From NCBI RefSeq assembly GCF_040954645.1, contig NC_092811.1, forward strand, positions 125,174,411-125,238,410: 64,000 nucleotides of DNA. The letters are read 5' to 3'. How positions within the stretch are numbered: position 1 is the stretch's first letter; the number at the start of each line of letters is the position of its first letter. A model generated the notes under the pieces. It saw only the letters and a list, made by a program, of their open reading frames with translations, did not search any database and was not told the DNA's origin. Made by a program: the position numbers and the translations under genes. Source of the DNA: Diabrotica undecimpunctata (Eukaryota > Arthropoda > Insecta > Coleoptera > Chrysomelidae). Shown piece after piece: positions 34,185 through 44,883 of this stretch.

Positions 34185-34278
34185 AAAAAATTGAAATATG
34201 AAAAATAAATAACAATGACGATTATAGTCCGGGATCCCTGACCCATTTTCACCTTTTATTAATAACAAGAGAATTTTT
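34185..34278. repeat. dispersed repeat, copy 2
   Basis: Matches 25905-25998 in the same orientation; its left edge is cut by the gap. Confidence 0.85.
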
Positions 34279-34280
34279 CG

Positions 34281-34854
34281 TCAGAAGTTTCATTTTAACA
34301 AAACGCCCAACTTTTGCCGTTAGAACAATTTGCGTTTGTACTAGCTAACAGGGGAGCAGGGAGAAATATGTTGATTTGACGACTCTCAAAAGTTTATTAC
34401 TAACGGTTTTTTTTATTAATTCTCAAGATAATTATCCAAATTAGCTGCAAAAATATATCTTCTACAAAATGCAAGGTTTTATCAAAGAGTCCCTTTCCAA
34501 CATGTATCGTTAACGAGGTCATGAAAAATAATTACTAACCACTTGATTTTTTTTTCTGTTAGTTAATATTTATATAATTTAACACCCAGATTGTCCTACA
34601 AATTCCGTGGTACATTATTCTGTTCCTACGTTCAAAAGTTGTAGTAAAAATACCTAATATACAAATAATTACTATCAAGCTAAATTTTTGCAAATAGCTT
34701 CGTTTCGATGAGACGTCCAAAAATTTCCTGTACGAAAATCCTCGATTGTGGTATCTAACAGGGGTAGCAGGCATATAGTATGTTGGTTTGATAATTCTCA
34801 AAAATGTAGTACTAACTGGGTATCTTTTTGTTGAACAAATAATAAAAGGGTACT
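34281..34854. repeat. diverged tandem repeat, period about 410 bp
   Basis: The block around 34346 (ctaacagggg(t)agcag...tatgttg(a/g)tttga...ctc(aaaa)...actaac) recurs around 34756 with clear divergence. The spacing is 410 bp. Only about two units fit between the gap and the LINE at 34866, so the array may extend into the gap. Confidence 0.7.
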
Positions 34855-34865
34855 AGTTGAAGGAA
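34855..34865. repeat. target-site duplication, left copy
   Basis: agttgaaggaa, repeated exactly at 37625-37635. Confidence 0.92.
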
Positions 34866-34881
34866 ACTACTAGTTAAAACC

Positions 34882-35841
34882 ATGAACAAAACTTTCTATT
34901 ACTCGGGTAATAATGATCCGGTTCATCGTAACGGGGTTGGAGTAATTTTAGAAGACAAATATAACAATGCCGTCACAAACTTTGTGCCATTTTCGGACCG
35001 ATGTCTTCTTATTCAACTATCCGGAAAGCCAGTAAATATTAACATCATTCAAACTTATGCCCCTACGGCCGATAAACCCATAGAAGAGCTAGAAGCGTGG
35101 TATGCTGACGTAGAAAAACTTATAAAGATGACCAAAAAACGTGACCTAACATTTATCTTAGGTGACTTTAATGCTAAGTTAGGTAGAGGAAAAGTTTCTG
35201 GATTGAACGGAGACTTCGGACTTGGAGCAAGGAACGACAGGGGAGAGAGAATGACCGAATTCTGCCAACAACACAACATGGTAGCGACAAATACATGGTT
35301 TAAATTACAACCTCGCAGATTGTACACTTCGACTTCACCACAACACAATGAAAACAGAGTAATCCGTAACCAAATAGATTACATATTGGTCAACAAAAGA
35401 TATCACAATGCAATCATCAGTGCAAAAACATATCCTGGAACTGACATCAATTCCGATCATAATCCTGTTGTTGCAAGAGTTCGCGCAAGATGGAAACTAA
35501 TAAAGAAACAAAAACCTCAACACCAACTATTAGACATCCAATTATTGAAAAACGACACCATGCATCAGACAGTAAATAAAGAATTAAACAAAAATTTAGG
35601 AAATATCGACCACAATAGAATTAGCGAGTACGATGACATAAACGTTCTGTGGAAAACTATTAAAGAACAAATGAATAATGTAACGGAAAAACATATAAAA
35701 GTAACACCTAGAAATAACAAACAGGAATGGATGACAGAAGAGATTTTACAATTAATGAACAAACGAAGAGAATCTAAAGGAAAAAATGACAAGGACGGAG
35801 AATACAAAAGACTAAATAGAATAATTCGAAAAAAAAAATAA
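34882..35841 (+). pseudogene. LINE APE-type endonuclease and linker
   Basis: 319 codons. The protein nicks target DNA to prime reverse transcription. Seen: NINIIQTYAPT near residue 52, FILGDFNAKLG with catalytic Asp at residue 95, RNQIDYILV near 162, and SDHNPVV with the catalytic His at 193. The first part of the domain (the region with the metal-binding Glu) is missing, and an upstream in-frame TGA at 34858 confirms 5' truncation, so the ATG here is internal. After residue 200 a basic linker leads towards the RT. The frame closes at a run of ten A where one base has been gained or lost. Confidence 0.87.
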
Positions 35842-35931
35842 CCGAAGCAAAAGAGAAATGGCTGGAAACAAAATGCGTGGAAATAGAAGAACTACAACAA
35901 AGGCACGATTTTTTTTAATTTTCATAAAAAG

Positions 35932-37029
35932 GTGAAAGAGTTTACATCGACTACCAAGAGAACGACTTTTCACACCATGCTGAACACGGATGGCAAACTG
36001 CTAGAATCAACGGAAGATAAACTGAAAGAATGGGAAAACTACATTAAAATTCTTTTTCACGACATACGAGAAGAACCAAGATTGGAAAATAACAACGAAG
36101 GGCCAACAATTCTGAAATCTGAAATCATAAATGCAATTAATCATCTTAAAACAAATAAAAGCCCAGGGCCAGACGGAATATACCCAGAAACGTTAAAATT
36201 AATCAGCGAAGAAAATATCGAAATATTTGGCCTTTTATTCAATCGCATTTATGATACAGGTAAAATACCCCAAGATTGGCTGGAGTCAATATTCATCCCA
36301 CTACCAAAAAAGCCAAACCCACAACACTGCAATGAGTTCCGTCTGATGAGCCTTATGAGTCATGCAGTAAAAGTCCTACTAAAAATCGTACATAATCGTA
36401 TCTATAGAAAGTGCGAAACAATCATCGGAGACGATCAGTTTGGATTCAGAGCCGGCATGGGAACGAGAGAAGCCCTGTTCAGTTTACTAGTTCTCGCCCA
36501 AAAATGCTACGACCAACAGAAAGATATATTTATATGCTTTATAGACTTCGAAAAAGCATTTGATAGAGTAAGACACGACCTATTATTAGAACGTTTGCAA
36601 GAAGTCGGTTTAGATGGAAAAGACATCAAATTCTTAAAAAACTTGTACTGGAACCAAAACGCCAGAGTTAGGATCGAAGGTTCCACATCCGCAGAAGTAG
36701 AAATTAGGAGGGGAGTTAGACAAGGATGTGTTCTGTCGCCTCTGCTGTTTAATCTTTACTCCGAGTTTCTATTTAAAGAAGCATTGGAGGATTCCAAGAA
36801 TGGAGTCAATGTGAATGGCGTAAATATCAACAGTATCAGATACGCCGATGATACAGTGTTAATTGCGGATTCCGACTTAGGTCTACAACGACTCATCGAC
36901 AAGACCTGTGAGCAATTTGTTATGAAAATAAACATTAAAAAAACCAAAGTGATGTCAATCCGAAAAAACCAAAACGTACCTCAACCTTATGTGCACAATA
37001 AATGGGCACATTTTAGAACAGGTCAATAG
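35932..37029 (+). pseudogene. LINE reverse transcriptase palm
   Basis: 365 codons. Motifs: KSPGPDGIYPETLK near residue 76, GKIPQDW, QFGFRAGMGTREALF near 169, FIDFEKAFDRV with catalytic Asp at 205, GVRQGCVLSPLLFN near 261 and RYADDTVLIAD with YADD at 304-307. All catalytic residues are present. The frame begins without a Met, being the continuation of the endonuclease frame after two shifts (35829-35838 and a T run near 35910). Confidence 0.9.
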
Positions 37030-37597
37030 ATTTAAGTACCTGGGATGTTGGATCGATAGCAGCCTAAATCCTGATCTAGAAATAAGATCGAGAATAGAAC
37101 AGGCCAGAAAATCTTTCGAAAAAATAAAAAAACTGCTTTGTGATTCTCGAATAAAACTCGAAATTCGACTACGTTTATCAAAATGCTACGTCTGGTCGAC
37201 TCTTCTATATGCAGTTGAAACGTGGACCCTTAAAACATCAACCGTAAATAAATTGGAGGCCTTTGAAAAGTGGATCTACCGGAGAATACTCAAAATTTTA
37301 TGGACATCGCATACCTCAAACGAAGAAGTGCTGCATAGAATAGGCAAGGAAAGAGAACTTTTTAACACAGTAAAAGTTAGAAAAACATCATACCTAGGCC
37401 ACATACTGAGAAATAATAAGTACCAATATGCCCAACTTATAGTGAAAGGAAAAATCGAGGGAAAGAGTGGCCTAGGAAGGAAAAGACGATCGTGGCTCGG
37501 AAACATCCGACAATGGACAGGGCTAAATTTTGAACAGCTAATAAGAACAGCTGAAGATAGAGAAGAGTTTAATATTGTAGTAGCCAACCTCCATTGA
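36989..37597 (+). pseudogene. LINE RT C-terminal region
   Basis: 202 codons in the next frame, overlapping the palm frame at 36989-37029, where a shift occurred. Seen: QVNRFKYLGCWIDSS, LLYAVETWTLKTS, WIYRRILKILW, YLGHILRNNKY, EGKSGLGRKRRSWLGNI, and an end in IVVANLH plus TGA at 37595-37597. The C-terminal region is the usual 'thumb and beyond' of this LINE group and has no known enzymatic motif. Confidence 0.88.
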
Positions 37598-37624
37598 GGA
37601 GAGGGCACTTTAAGAAGAAGAAGA

Positions 37625-37635
37625 AGTTGAAGGAA
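37625..37635. repeat. target-site duplication, right copy
   Basis: Exact second copy of agttgaaggaa at 34855-34865. Confidence 0.92.
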
Positions 37636-37735
37636 GGAAAAGAGGAAGACATAAACAGATATGGTTCAAAGCAATGTTGAAACTTACGATAGATAGACTG
37701 TAAGTTTGTTTTAAGAGTTAAATGACTTAACACAC

Positions 37736-38150
37736 AAAAAAGAGTTAGTTTATCCGATGAACACCTGGATACGTTATTGCATAAAATATAACAAAAACAA
37801 CTATCCAAAAACAGAGACAATCAAATTGACAGGGCTGATATAACCCACACACTTTTTAGAAAGTTACACATACCCACGCATCTGAACACAGCTGTAATAA
37901 AAAATCTATAACTACCAACTGAAATACAATGAGAAGGAGCAGGTGACTACAAAACCATACTTCTAGAAATAGGCATATGGGAAGAAGATCACCCTGCAAC
38001 ATACAAAAACAAGACGACTATGTGGCCTACTTTTAAAATGCTAATAAGTCAAGAAATATACAACCTCCAAAATATCAACAGCTTGGAGATACTAAAAAAA
38101 AGGTCATAGAATTTGCAAACACGTTGAAGGAAGCAATGTCTTTATGTTGA
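37736..38150 (+). pseudogene. unrecognised coding remnant, copy 2 of the duplicated unit
   Basis: Plus-strand phrases in shifting frames: VSLSDEHLDTLL, ADITHTLFRKLHIPTHLNTA, VIKN, EGAGDYKT, EIGIWEEDHPATYKNKTT, WPTFKMLISQEIYNLQNINS, LEIL, FANTLKEAMSLC then stop at about 38148. It extends further upstream than copy 1 (31050-31410). Possibly the C-terminus of a transposon protein; family unknown. Confidence 0.5.
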
Positions 38151-38449
38151 AAATCTATGTATTGCTAATAAATGTAGAAGCGTTTTTCATAAGCTAAATT
38201 GAAAATAAAGCAATGTTTTGTTTTAAATTTTTATTACTTTCTATGATCTGGTTTATACTGTTAAAGTGTTAACATACCATTAACAATCTTTCATGTTTGC
38301 GTCCAATGTACAGATATTAAAATATATATCAGAATAGGTAGTTTTCGCATAATTGGCCTTTGTTTTGATGTGTATGATTAATATAGTTATTATATCCTCA
38401 ATTTTAGTTCCGTTATAGTCCTCGTCCTAAATGCTGTCAGCTTATTTTC

Positions 38450-39800
38450 TTCATTGGCTGAGATCCTATGCCATATGGACAGCTGCATGTAGGAATTTTC
38501 CCACTAGAGTCTTTATTTGGTCTGCGCATCGTATTTGAGATCTTCCTCTTGGTCTTCGGCGTTCTACTTTTCATCTACTACCAATAGTTTAATGGTCCTG
38601 TTCTTCAAGCTATGTGGCCGCAGTAATCTAGGTATGCTCAGTTTACTTTTTTTAATATTTTGTCTTTTATATGACGCTCTTGCAAAACAGATATTCTATA
38701 GAGCCACATTTTGATCTTACGATCTTACTTCTATCAATTTTTTTTGGGAGTCCATGTTTCAGCTGCATACGTAGCAATGGGTAAAATAAGGACATTGACC
38801 AATATGTGCTTAGTATTCCTTGTCATTGTTTGCTCTTTTCATATTTTAATTCATTTAGCTATTGCAGTTCATCTCATTGTTAATATACGCTTGAGTTCTG
38901 AGGAGTAATCGCCATTATTCATTATCAGGGAGCCCAAGTATATAAATCTATCTACTACTTCGAAATTCGCCACTTATGTATCTATAGTAAATTATTGTTT
39001 GTTGTTAATGTGTTGTATAGTTGTTGTATAAGTGTATTACTTAATCCCATTCGTCTAGTACTTGTATCATTATATATTAAGAACATGTGTTGTATAATAT
39101 TAGTGATAGTATGCAGCCCTGTCTGGTTCCTTTCTTTGTTTTAAATGCATCTGAATATGTTCCTTTTATTTTAACTTTGGCTAAGTTTTTAGGATACAAA
39201 TTTCTTATTAGCTTAACTAGGCGTTTAGGTACTCCTGTATTTTTCACTATACTCCAGAGGGATTTCATTTGAATTAATCGAAAACCTTTGTGTAATCTAC
39301 GAAACAGAGCAAGCGTTGGTATATTGTGTTCTCTCACCTTTTCTATTATTTGTCTGGTGTTCAGTATCTGTTCCCGCCTTTCTTTAGCTGGTACAAATCC
39401 GCATTGTTTTTCGGCTATCTCTGAAGAAGAGAGAAGTTCTTTAACAGTTCATTGATTTTAGGAAGCAGGATTTTGCTTGCATGAGGAATAAGGACAATGG
39501 TTCTGTATTTGTTGCATACGGTTAGTGATGCTTTTTTATGGATAGGGATAAAGGTTGATTCGCACCACTTATCAGACCATTCACCTGTGATCCATATTAT
39601 GTTGCACATAAATATTACATCTATGCCCATTTCGCTCCTTGCTTTTAGAGTCCCTGCTGGTGTGCTATCGATCTCTGTTTTTTTTTTATTTCATAATTAG
39701 TATATAGCCTTCTCTACTTCTTATTTCTGGCTCTTTAATTGCATGTTTCTTTTGTTCTGAGACTGATGTGACTGATTTTAAAGTGTCTTTAAGTGTTTAA
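38450..39800 (-). pseudogene. antisense LINE RT, second copy of the duplicated unit
   Basis: Minus strand, high to low: IIWITGEWSDKWCESTFIPI (39630-39415), FVDYTKVFD near 39290 (first catalytic motif), LWSIVKNTGVPKRLVKLIRN and KGTRQGCILSLILYN (39337-39077), then a gap where YADD should be, and the C-terminal remnants shared with 31800-32071. Many stops. The join to the coding remnant on its left is the same as in the first copy. Confidence 0.78.
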
Positions 39801-40600
39801 TGCTGAGCAGTAATTATTCCAAGTTTTTGCAATACTCTCTATGTCGGTTTTTAATTATCCGGTATGGTTTTGAATGGCTTGAAGTTATGCTTGGCTTTCA
39901 TGGCGGTTTGCATGTTGCTTCAGTTCATAACACACGATTTTATTGATGTCTTCTAGTATTTGTGGTTTTTCTCTGTTTATCAGTTTTGTTTAAAATTCTT
40001 TTGCAATATTCACCCTTAGCTGTTTTGTCTGATATACTCTTTTGTCCAGCATATTCAAGCAGAAGGTTGAACAACATTCTACATAGAGCCAGCTTGTCCA
40101 TGATCCGCGAAAGGTTACAATATCATAGATGTAATTTATTTTTTGTTGAACAAGATATTGTAAGTATTGAAGATTTGCTTTTCGATATGATATCAAATTC
40201 TGATTTTGATCAAATTATTTTTAGTTTACATATTATAGTATATGAAACTTCATATATTAAACAAAGAGATATACATTTAAATAAATTTAATATTCTATTA
40301 GAACAAAACAGTATACACACTTTAGATAACCTAAATAGAAATAACTAGCGGACCAACTCGACATCGAGTTTTTTAAATGAAATTTTTATTTTGCGAGAAA
40401 AATTAAGAGATCAATACAAACAATATAAGCAAGAATATACATCACATTCATCAATAATAATGCAAGTAAAAAGTGTATTAAATATCACGAAATATTTCGT
40501 CGAAAACAATGTTTTTTGTTACAATGTTATCATTTAGCAGTTAATTTTGCATGCTGATCACGAATCCGGTGTCAGATTTGCTCTATCTTGACGTTTTATG
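39801..40600. other. weak coding-like stretch, unassigned
   Basis: The 128-codon frame at 39962-40348 lacks motifs I know. The plus-strand phrase SLSMIRERLQYHRCNLFFVEQD may belong to the Penelope-like N-terminus that is clearer at 40890, but I cannot show it. Confidence 0.3.
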
Positions 40601-40613
40601 CGCGTTTTGGGTC

Positions 40614-40746
40614 ACTTCCGGTGTCGGATTGCAACCGGAAGTACATATTTAGATTCGTCTCGACGAGACCTTTCGATCCATATATACATTGTGGGGTCTA
40701 AAACTTAAAGTAAATTTTAACTTCCGGTCATCTCAAAACCGGAAGT
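40614..40746. repeat. pair of cttccggt/accggaag hairpins
   Basis: acttccggt (40614-40622) pairs with accggaagt (40634-40642), and the same arms recur at 40720-40728 and 40738-40746. Loops are 11 and 9 bases. The two hairpins lie 106 bp apart. Confidence 0.85.
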
Positions 40747-40889
40747 GAATTTTTGTACCAAAAGTATATCTTGCCAATCTCATACGTAATAATATTCCGA
40801 AAAAATATTTTAATTATCTAATATGGTTTTTGAGTAAAGTGGTGGACAAGAAAAGGGCTTAGCGTTTTAGTATATAAGATGATGACATT

Positions 40890-41035
40890 TTAGCGACAGT
40901 TGTCAATCTATCAAATAGACATTTGAATGCAACGGAGAATTTAATGCTGTCAAAGGGTCTAAACTTTGCTGTTACTCAGCCATCAATTCCAAAATTAGAC
41001 ATGATATACTCTTTGTTTCATTTATTACCTGTTGA
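40890..41035 (+). pseudogene. Penelope-like RT N-terminal fragment
   Basis: Reads VVNLSNRHLNATENLMLSKG, then LNFAVTQPSIPKLDMIYSLF. The pattern 'vNLS...L...E...LSKGLNFa(v/i)tp..iP..d.i' is the N-terminal block of Penelope-like reverse transcriptases. No palm follows. Confidence 0.65.
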
Positions 41036-42379
41036 TTAAAATCATAAATTCATGTCCGTCCTATATTGCTAATTTGGAGTAATAGACGAAATCAATAATA
41101 AAGGCGGTACTAATAATGCCATCCCATCAAGAGTACTGTAGTAATATTTCAATTCGTTTATGTAAAGATGGCGGACTGGTTTGTTACTAATTGATTTTTA
41201 AGTACTTCCTTTTCAATTTTAGATTTGGTTTGACAAAATTTGTAAAGAAGGTAGAACCTTATGATTCACCAAGAATTTATTGGACGTGAGCGATTTGAAG
41301 GTTTGGTCTGTAGATTTTTTGTTTTTTGTGGTAGTTCAATTTATAAACTAATAAATGCTAAGACACGAGTAACGAATTATTTTTAATATTTACTATTACT
41401 TTTGTCAATTTTTGTTTTAATTTCTGAGGTATTGACAAGAATAGGTTGTAGCATACAGATATATACAAATATACATTATTATTAATCATTATTCAATATT
41501 ATTATTAAAACTTTATTGAGATAATTGATTCTATTAATATTTATTATATTATACTTAATATTATTAAGACACTCATTATCTCCCTCTTACACAAGATTTT
41601 TAAGTCTGATTCTGAAAAATTTTTAAACGCTGTTGCGACAATTGTTACACCACTTCACAGAACAGGAAATAACGACTTTACTATAGCAAGATGTGTAATA
41701 GTTTTACTCCCATTGGGCACTTTACTTGAGGATAGAAACAAATTGCAATATGTGGAAACTTGATCAAATTATATTATTTATCATATTATTGTCATCAGAA
41801 TTAAGTTTATCTGATACAGAATATGCAGATTGGTAGAGCCTATTTTGTTAATGGTCAGAATGTTGGAAATTTTTATATCGAGATAGAAAGAAAATAAAGG
41901 CACCGGAAATTGTGTATGGGTACGTCGAACGTTGGTTAAAAAAGGCAATAAACTACGTACCAAAGAATAAATGAAGAAAAGGAAGACCAGCAGTTTTATA
42001 GCAAGATGGTATCCGGTGTTTTGAAGCTCAGGAGAGAAAGGGAACGATGTCAATCAAAATGTGGGAAATAGAAAAGGCTGTTGGACTTTTTTGCGGAAGT
42101 CTTTTTGCCTCTTGTTTTTCAGAAAATCCGGTATAATATTAAATTTACATATGTTGTCATTTTAAGACTAACATTCAACGTTCTGTCGCTTAATTATGAA
42201 TTCACAACAATTCGTTTTGTTTCTGATTAAGTATATGTATAACCTACAATTTTTATAATATGACTACATTTTCTGTAACGATTTTTCAACATAACTTTAC
42301 TTCAATGTTTGTCTGTAAAAGTTTTTAAATATGTGTTTTGTGTAAAAACGTTATATAAAACAACCAATTTTTTGGATAG
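41036..42379. other. unassigned spacer
   Basis: No gene or repeat supported. Confidence 0.45.
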
Positions 42380-42389
42380 TTTTCTTAAT
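42380..42389. repeat. target-site duplication of the LINE, low side
   Basis: ttttcttaat, repeated exactly at 44869-44878. Confidence 0.85.
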
Positions 42390-42397
42390 CTTCTTCT

Positions 42398-42847
42398 TCA
42401 AGTGCCATCTTCGTTCCGAAGGTTGGCGATCATCAGGGCTATACGTATTTTCGAAACTGCTGACCGAAACAATTCGTTGCTGCTACAGCTATACCATTCC
42501 CGTAGATTCTTTAGCCAGGAGTTTCGTCTTCTTCCTATGGACCTTTTTCCTGCTATTTTCCCTTGCATAATTATTCGAAGCAGTTCATATCTTTCGCCTC
42601 TTGTAATGTGTCCCAAGTATTGCAGTTTTCGTTTTTTGATCGTAAATATGACTTCCTTTTCTTTATTCATTCTTCTCAAGACCTCGACATTTGTGACTCT
42701 CTCGGTCCATGATATTCTTAGGATTCTGCGATACATCCACAGTTCAAATGCCTTTAATTTTTTGGTATCAATCTTTTTCAACGTCCATGACTCCATTCCG
42801 TAGAACAGCACAGAAAGTACGTAACATCTCATCAGGCGAAGTTTCAT
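42398..42847 (-). pseudogene. LINE RT C-terminal region of the same copy
   Basis: 149 codons in the next frame, directly abutting the end of the RT frame. Seen: LFYGMESWTLKKID, LWMYRRILRISW, RKLQYLGHITRGERYELLRI, AGKRSIGRRRNSW, LREWYSCSSNELFRSAVSKI, ALMIANLRNEDGT then TGA. Without the single shift, the two frames would form one continuous polyprotein of about 780 codons from the Met. Confidence 0.9.
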
Positions 42848-44868
42848 ATTTCAAGGCTCAAATCTCTTCCGCAGAAAACTCTCTTCATTTTAGTGAATAT
42901 GGATCTGGCTTTTTCTATTCTTATTTTGATTTCTGCTGAGCTATCGTTGTCTTCATTTATAAAAGTGCCTAAATATTTGTATTTGCTAACTCGATCGATA
43001 ATTTCATTGTGTAAATATAAATTTTGAACATTTTGTGTTGATTTCGATATTACCATAAATTTAGTTTTCTTTATGTTCAAAGATAGTCCATATTCTTCGC
43101 TGCAGTCTGCTATCTTATTCACCAATGTCTGTAGCTCTTCAAGTGTTTCTGCGATCAGAACGGTGTCGTCGGCAAATCTCAGATTGTTTAATCTAACACC
43201 ATTTATTTTAATACCTACGGATTGCTCAGAGAGTGTTCTATTCATTACGTCTTCGGAATAGAGATTAAACAGGGTTGGTGACAGTATACACCCTTGTCTC
43301 ACACCTCGCTTTATTTCAATTTCTTCAGTGGTATTATTCTCTACTCTCACTACTGCTTTCTGATTGTAGTACATATTTGCTATTAGTCGGATGTCTCGTT
43401 TATCTAAATTCTTTTCTGTCAGGAGTCTGATTAGGTGATCATGCCGCACTTTATCAAAGGCCTTGTTGTAATCTATGAAACACATGAATACATCTTGATT
43501 TATGTCAAGACATCTTTGAGACATAACGTTCAGTGCAAACAACGCCTCTCTTGTTCCAAGTCCATTTCGGAATCCAAACTGGGTATTATTGATGTCCAAT
43601 TCCAGTTTTCTGTGTACTCTAGAGTGTATAATTTTCAGAAATATTTTCAGTACATGGCTCATCAGACTGATTGTACGGTAATCACTGCATTGTTTGGCAT
43701 TTATCTTTTTTGGTATAGTAACAAAGGTGGATAAAAGCCATTCTTGTGGTATTTTTCCTGATGTATAAATGCTATTGAAAAGTTTAACTAAAATGTGAAT
43801 CGAGTCTTTTTCTATTAGTTTAAGGATTTCCGTTGGTATTTCATCTGGACCTGGGGCTTTACCATTTTTCATTCTTTTTAGTGCGTACATTACTTCTTCT
43901 TCCGTTATTTCTGGACCTTCGTCTCCTTGTATGTTACTTAGCTCAGATTGTTGTCTATCATCTGCAAAGAGTTCTTCAATATAGTTTTTCCATGTCTTCA
44001 ACTGTTCTTCTAGTTCTGTTATTATGTTTCCGTTGACATTATACAGGGTATTTGGCTGCTTACGTTTTTGTGTACCTGCAAGTTCTTTCACTTTTTTATG
44101 TACATTAAAAATATCATGTTTTGCCTGCAATTGCTCTATTTCTTCACATTTTCTTTTATAAAAATCTTCTTTTGCTATTCTGATTTCTATTTTGATTTCT
44201 TTCTGTATTTGTTTATACCTTTGTTCGTTTTTTCCTTTCATTATTCTCCGATTGTCCATGAGAAGAAGGATCTTATCAGTCATCCACCTTTGCTTTATTT
44301 TTGGTTTTTCTTTAGTCAGAATTTTCTTCACAGGACCTGTTATCGCCATTTTTACGTTTTGCCATTTTTTATCTATGTTGTTCGTTGGCTGAGATGTTTC
44401 TTTTTCATGAAGTATTTTGAGATTATTATTAATACATTTTTGCAGTTTCTCCTTTACCTCCAGGTTACATAAATGACTGACGTCTATCTGATTTGCTCTT
44501 CTTTTCTGCTCCAATCTTTTTAGTTTAATACTCATTTGCGCTATTAGAGGGTTATGGTCTGAAAAGACATCTGCGCCTGGGTAAGCTTTAACGGATTTTA
44601 AGGAGTTTCTGTATCGTTCGTTTATCAGTAAAAAATCAATCTGGTTTCGAATTATTCTTTCGCCATTGTCCTGGGGTGATTTCCACGTATAAAGTCTTCT
44701 CTTTGGTAAGTTGAAGAATGTATTAGATGCAATCATGTTATTCTCCTTGCAGAATTGAAGTAGTCTGTCACCTCGTTCATTTCTTTTGCCGAGTCCGTAT
44801 TCTCCTACATGTTTTCCACTTTTTCCTTTACCAATTTTTGAGTTAAAATCACCTAGAATTACCTAGAA
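42844..44868 (-). pseudogene. LINE endonuclease end and RT, one long frame
   Basis: From the ATG at 44736 the frame is 630 codons and opens further upstream to include GDFNSK (catalytic Asp). Motifs counted from that Met: RNQIDFLL near 30, SDHNPL with catalytic His at 61, APGPDEIPTEIL near 294, TQFGFRNGLGTREALF near 385, FIDYNKAFDKV with Asp at 422, GVRQGCILSPTLFN near 478, RFADDTVLIAE with FADD at 521-524, YLGTFI near 590. The frame ends LEI then TGA at 42844-42846, where comparison with relatives suggests loss of one A. All RT catalytic residues are intact. Confidence 0.92.
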
Positions 44869-44878
44869 TTTTCTTAAT
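44869..44878. repeat. target-site duplication of the LINE, high side
   Basis: Exact copy of ttttcttaat at 42380-42389. Confidence 0.85.
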
Positions 44879-44883
44879 AGTCA

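Larger units (their letters stand above)
34866..37624 (+). mobile_element. LINE with endonuclease and RT (family 2)
   Basis: A 2.76-kb insertion with exact 11-bp target duplications and an (AAG)n tail at 37612-37624. Truncated within the endonuclease. Encoded domains are given in the next three entries. Three single-base shifts interrupt one original reading frame: at the A10 run 35829-35838, at the T8 run near 35910, and near 37000. Confidence 0.93.
42390..44868 (-). mobile_element. best preserved LINE: endonuclease end plus RT (family 2)
   Basis: 2.48 kb between exact 10-bp target duplications, with the AAG tail (cttcttctt at 42391-42399) at its 3' end. The open frame runs through the ATG at 44736 upstream to about 44868, reading VILGDFNSKIGKGKSGKHVG, so the element is cut within the endonuclease. 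A 10-bp tandem acctagaatt (44851-44860, 44861-44870) at the 5' junction looks like filler from integration. Confidence 0.92.

Noticed and set aside
44068..44472. 134-codon hydrophobic plus-strand frame
   Set aside because: Phe/Leu-rich because it is the complement of the Lys/Glu-rich linker in the antisense LINE; not a membrane protein.
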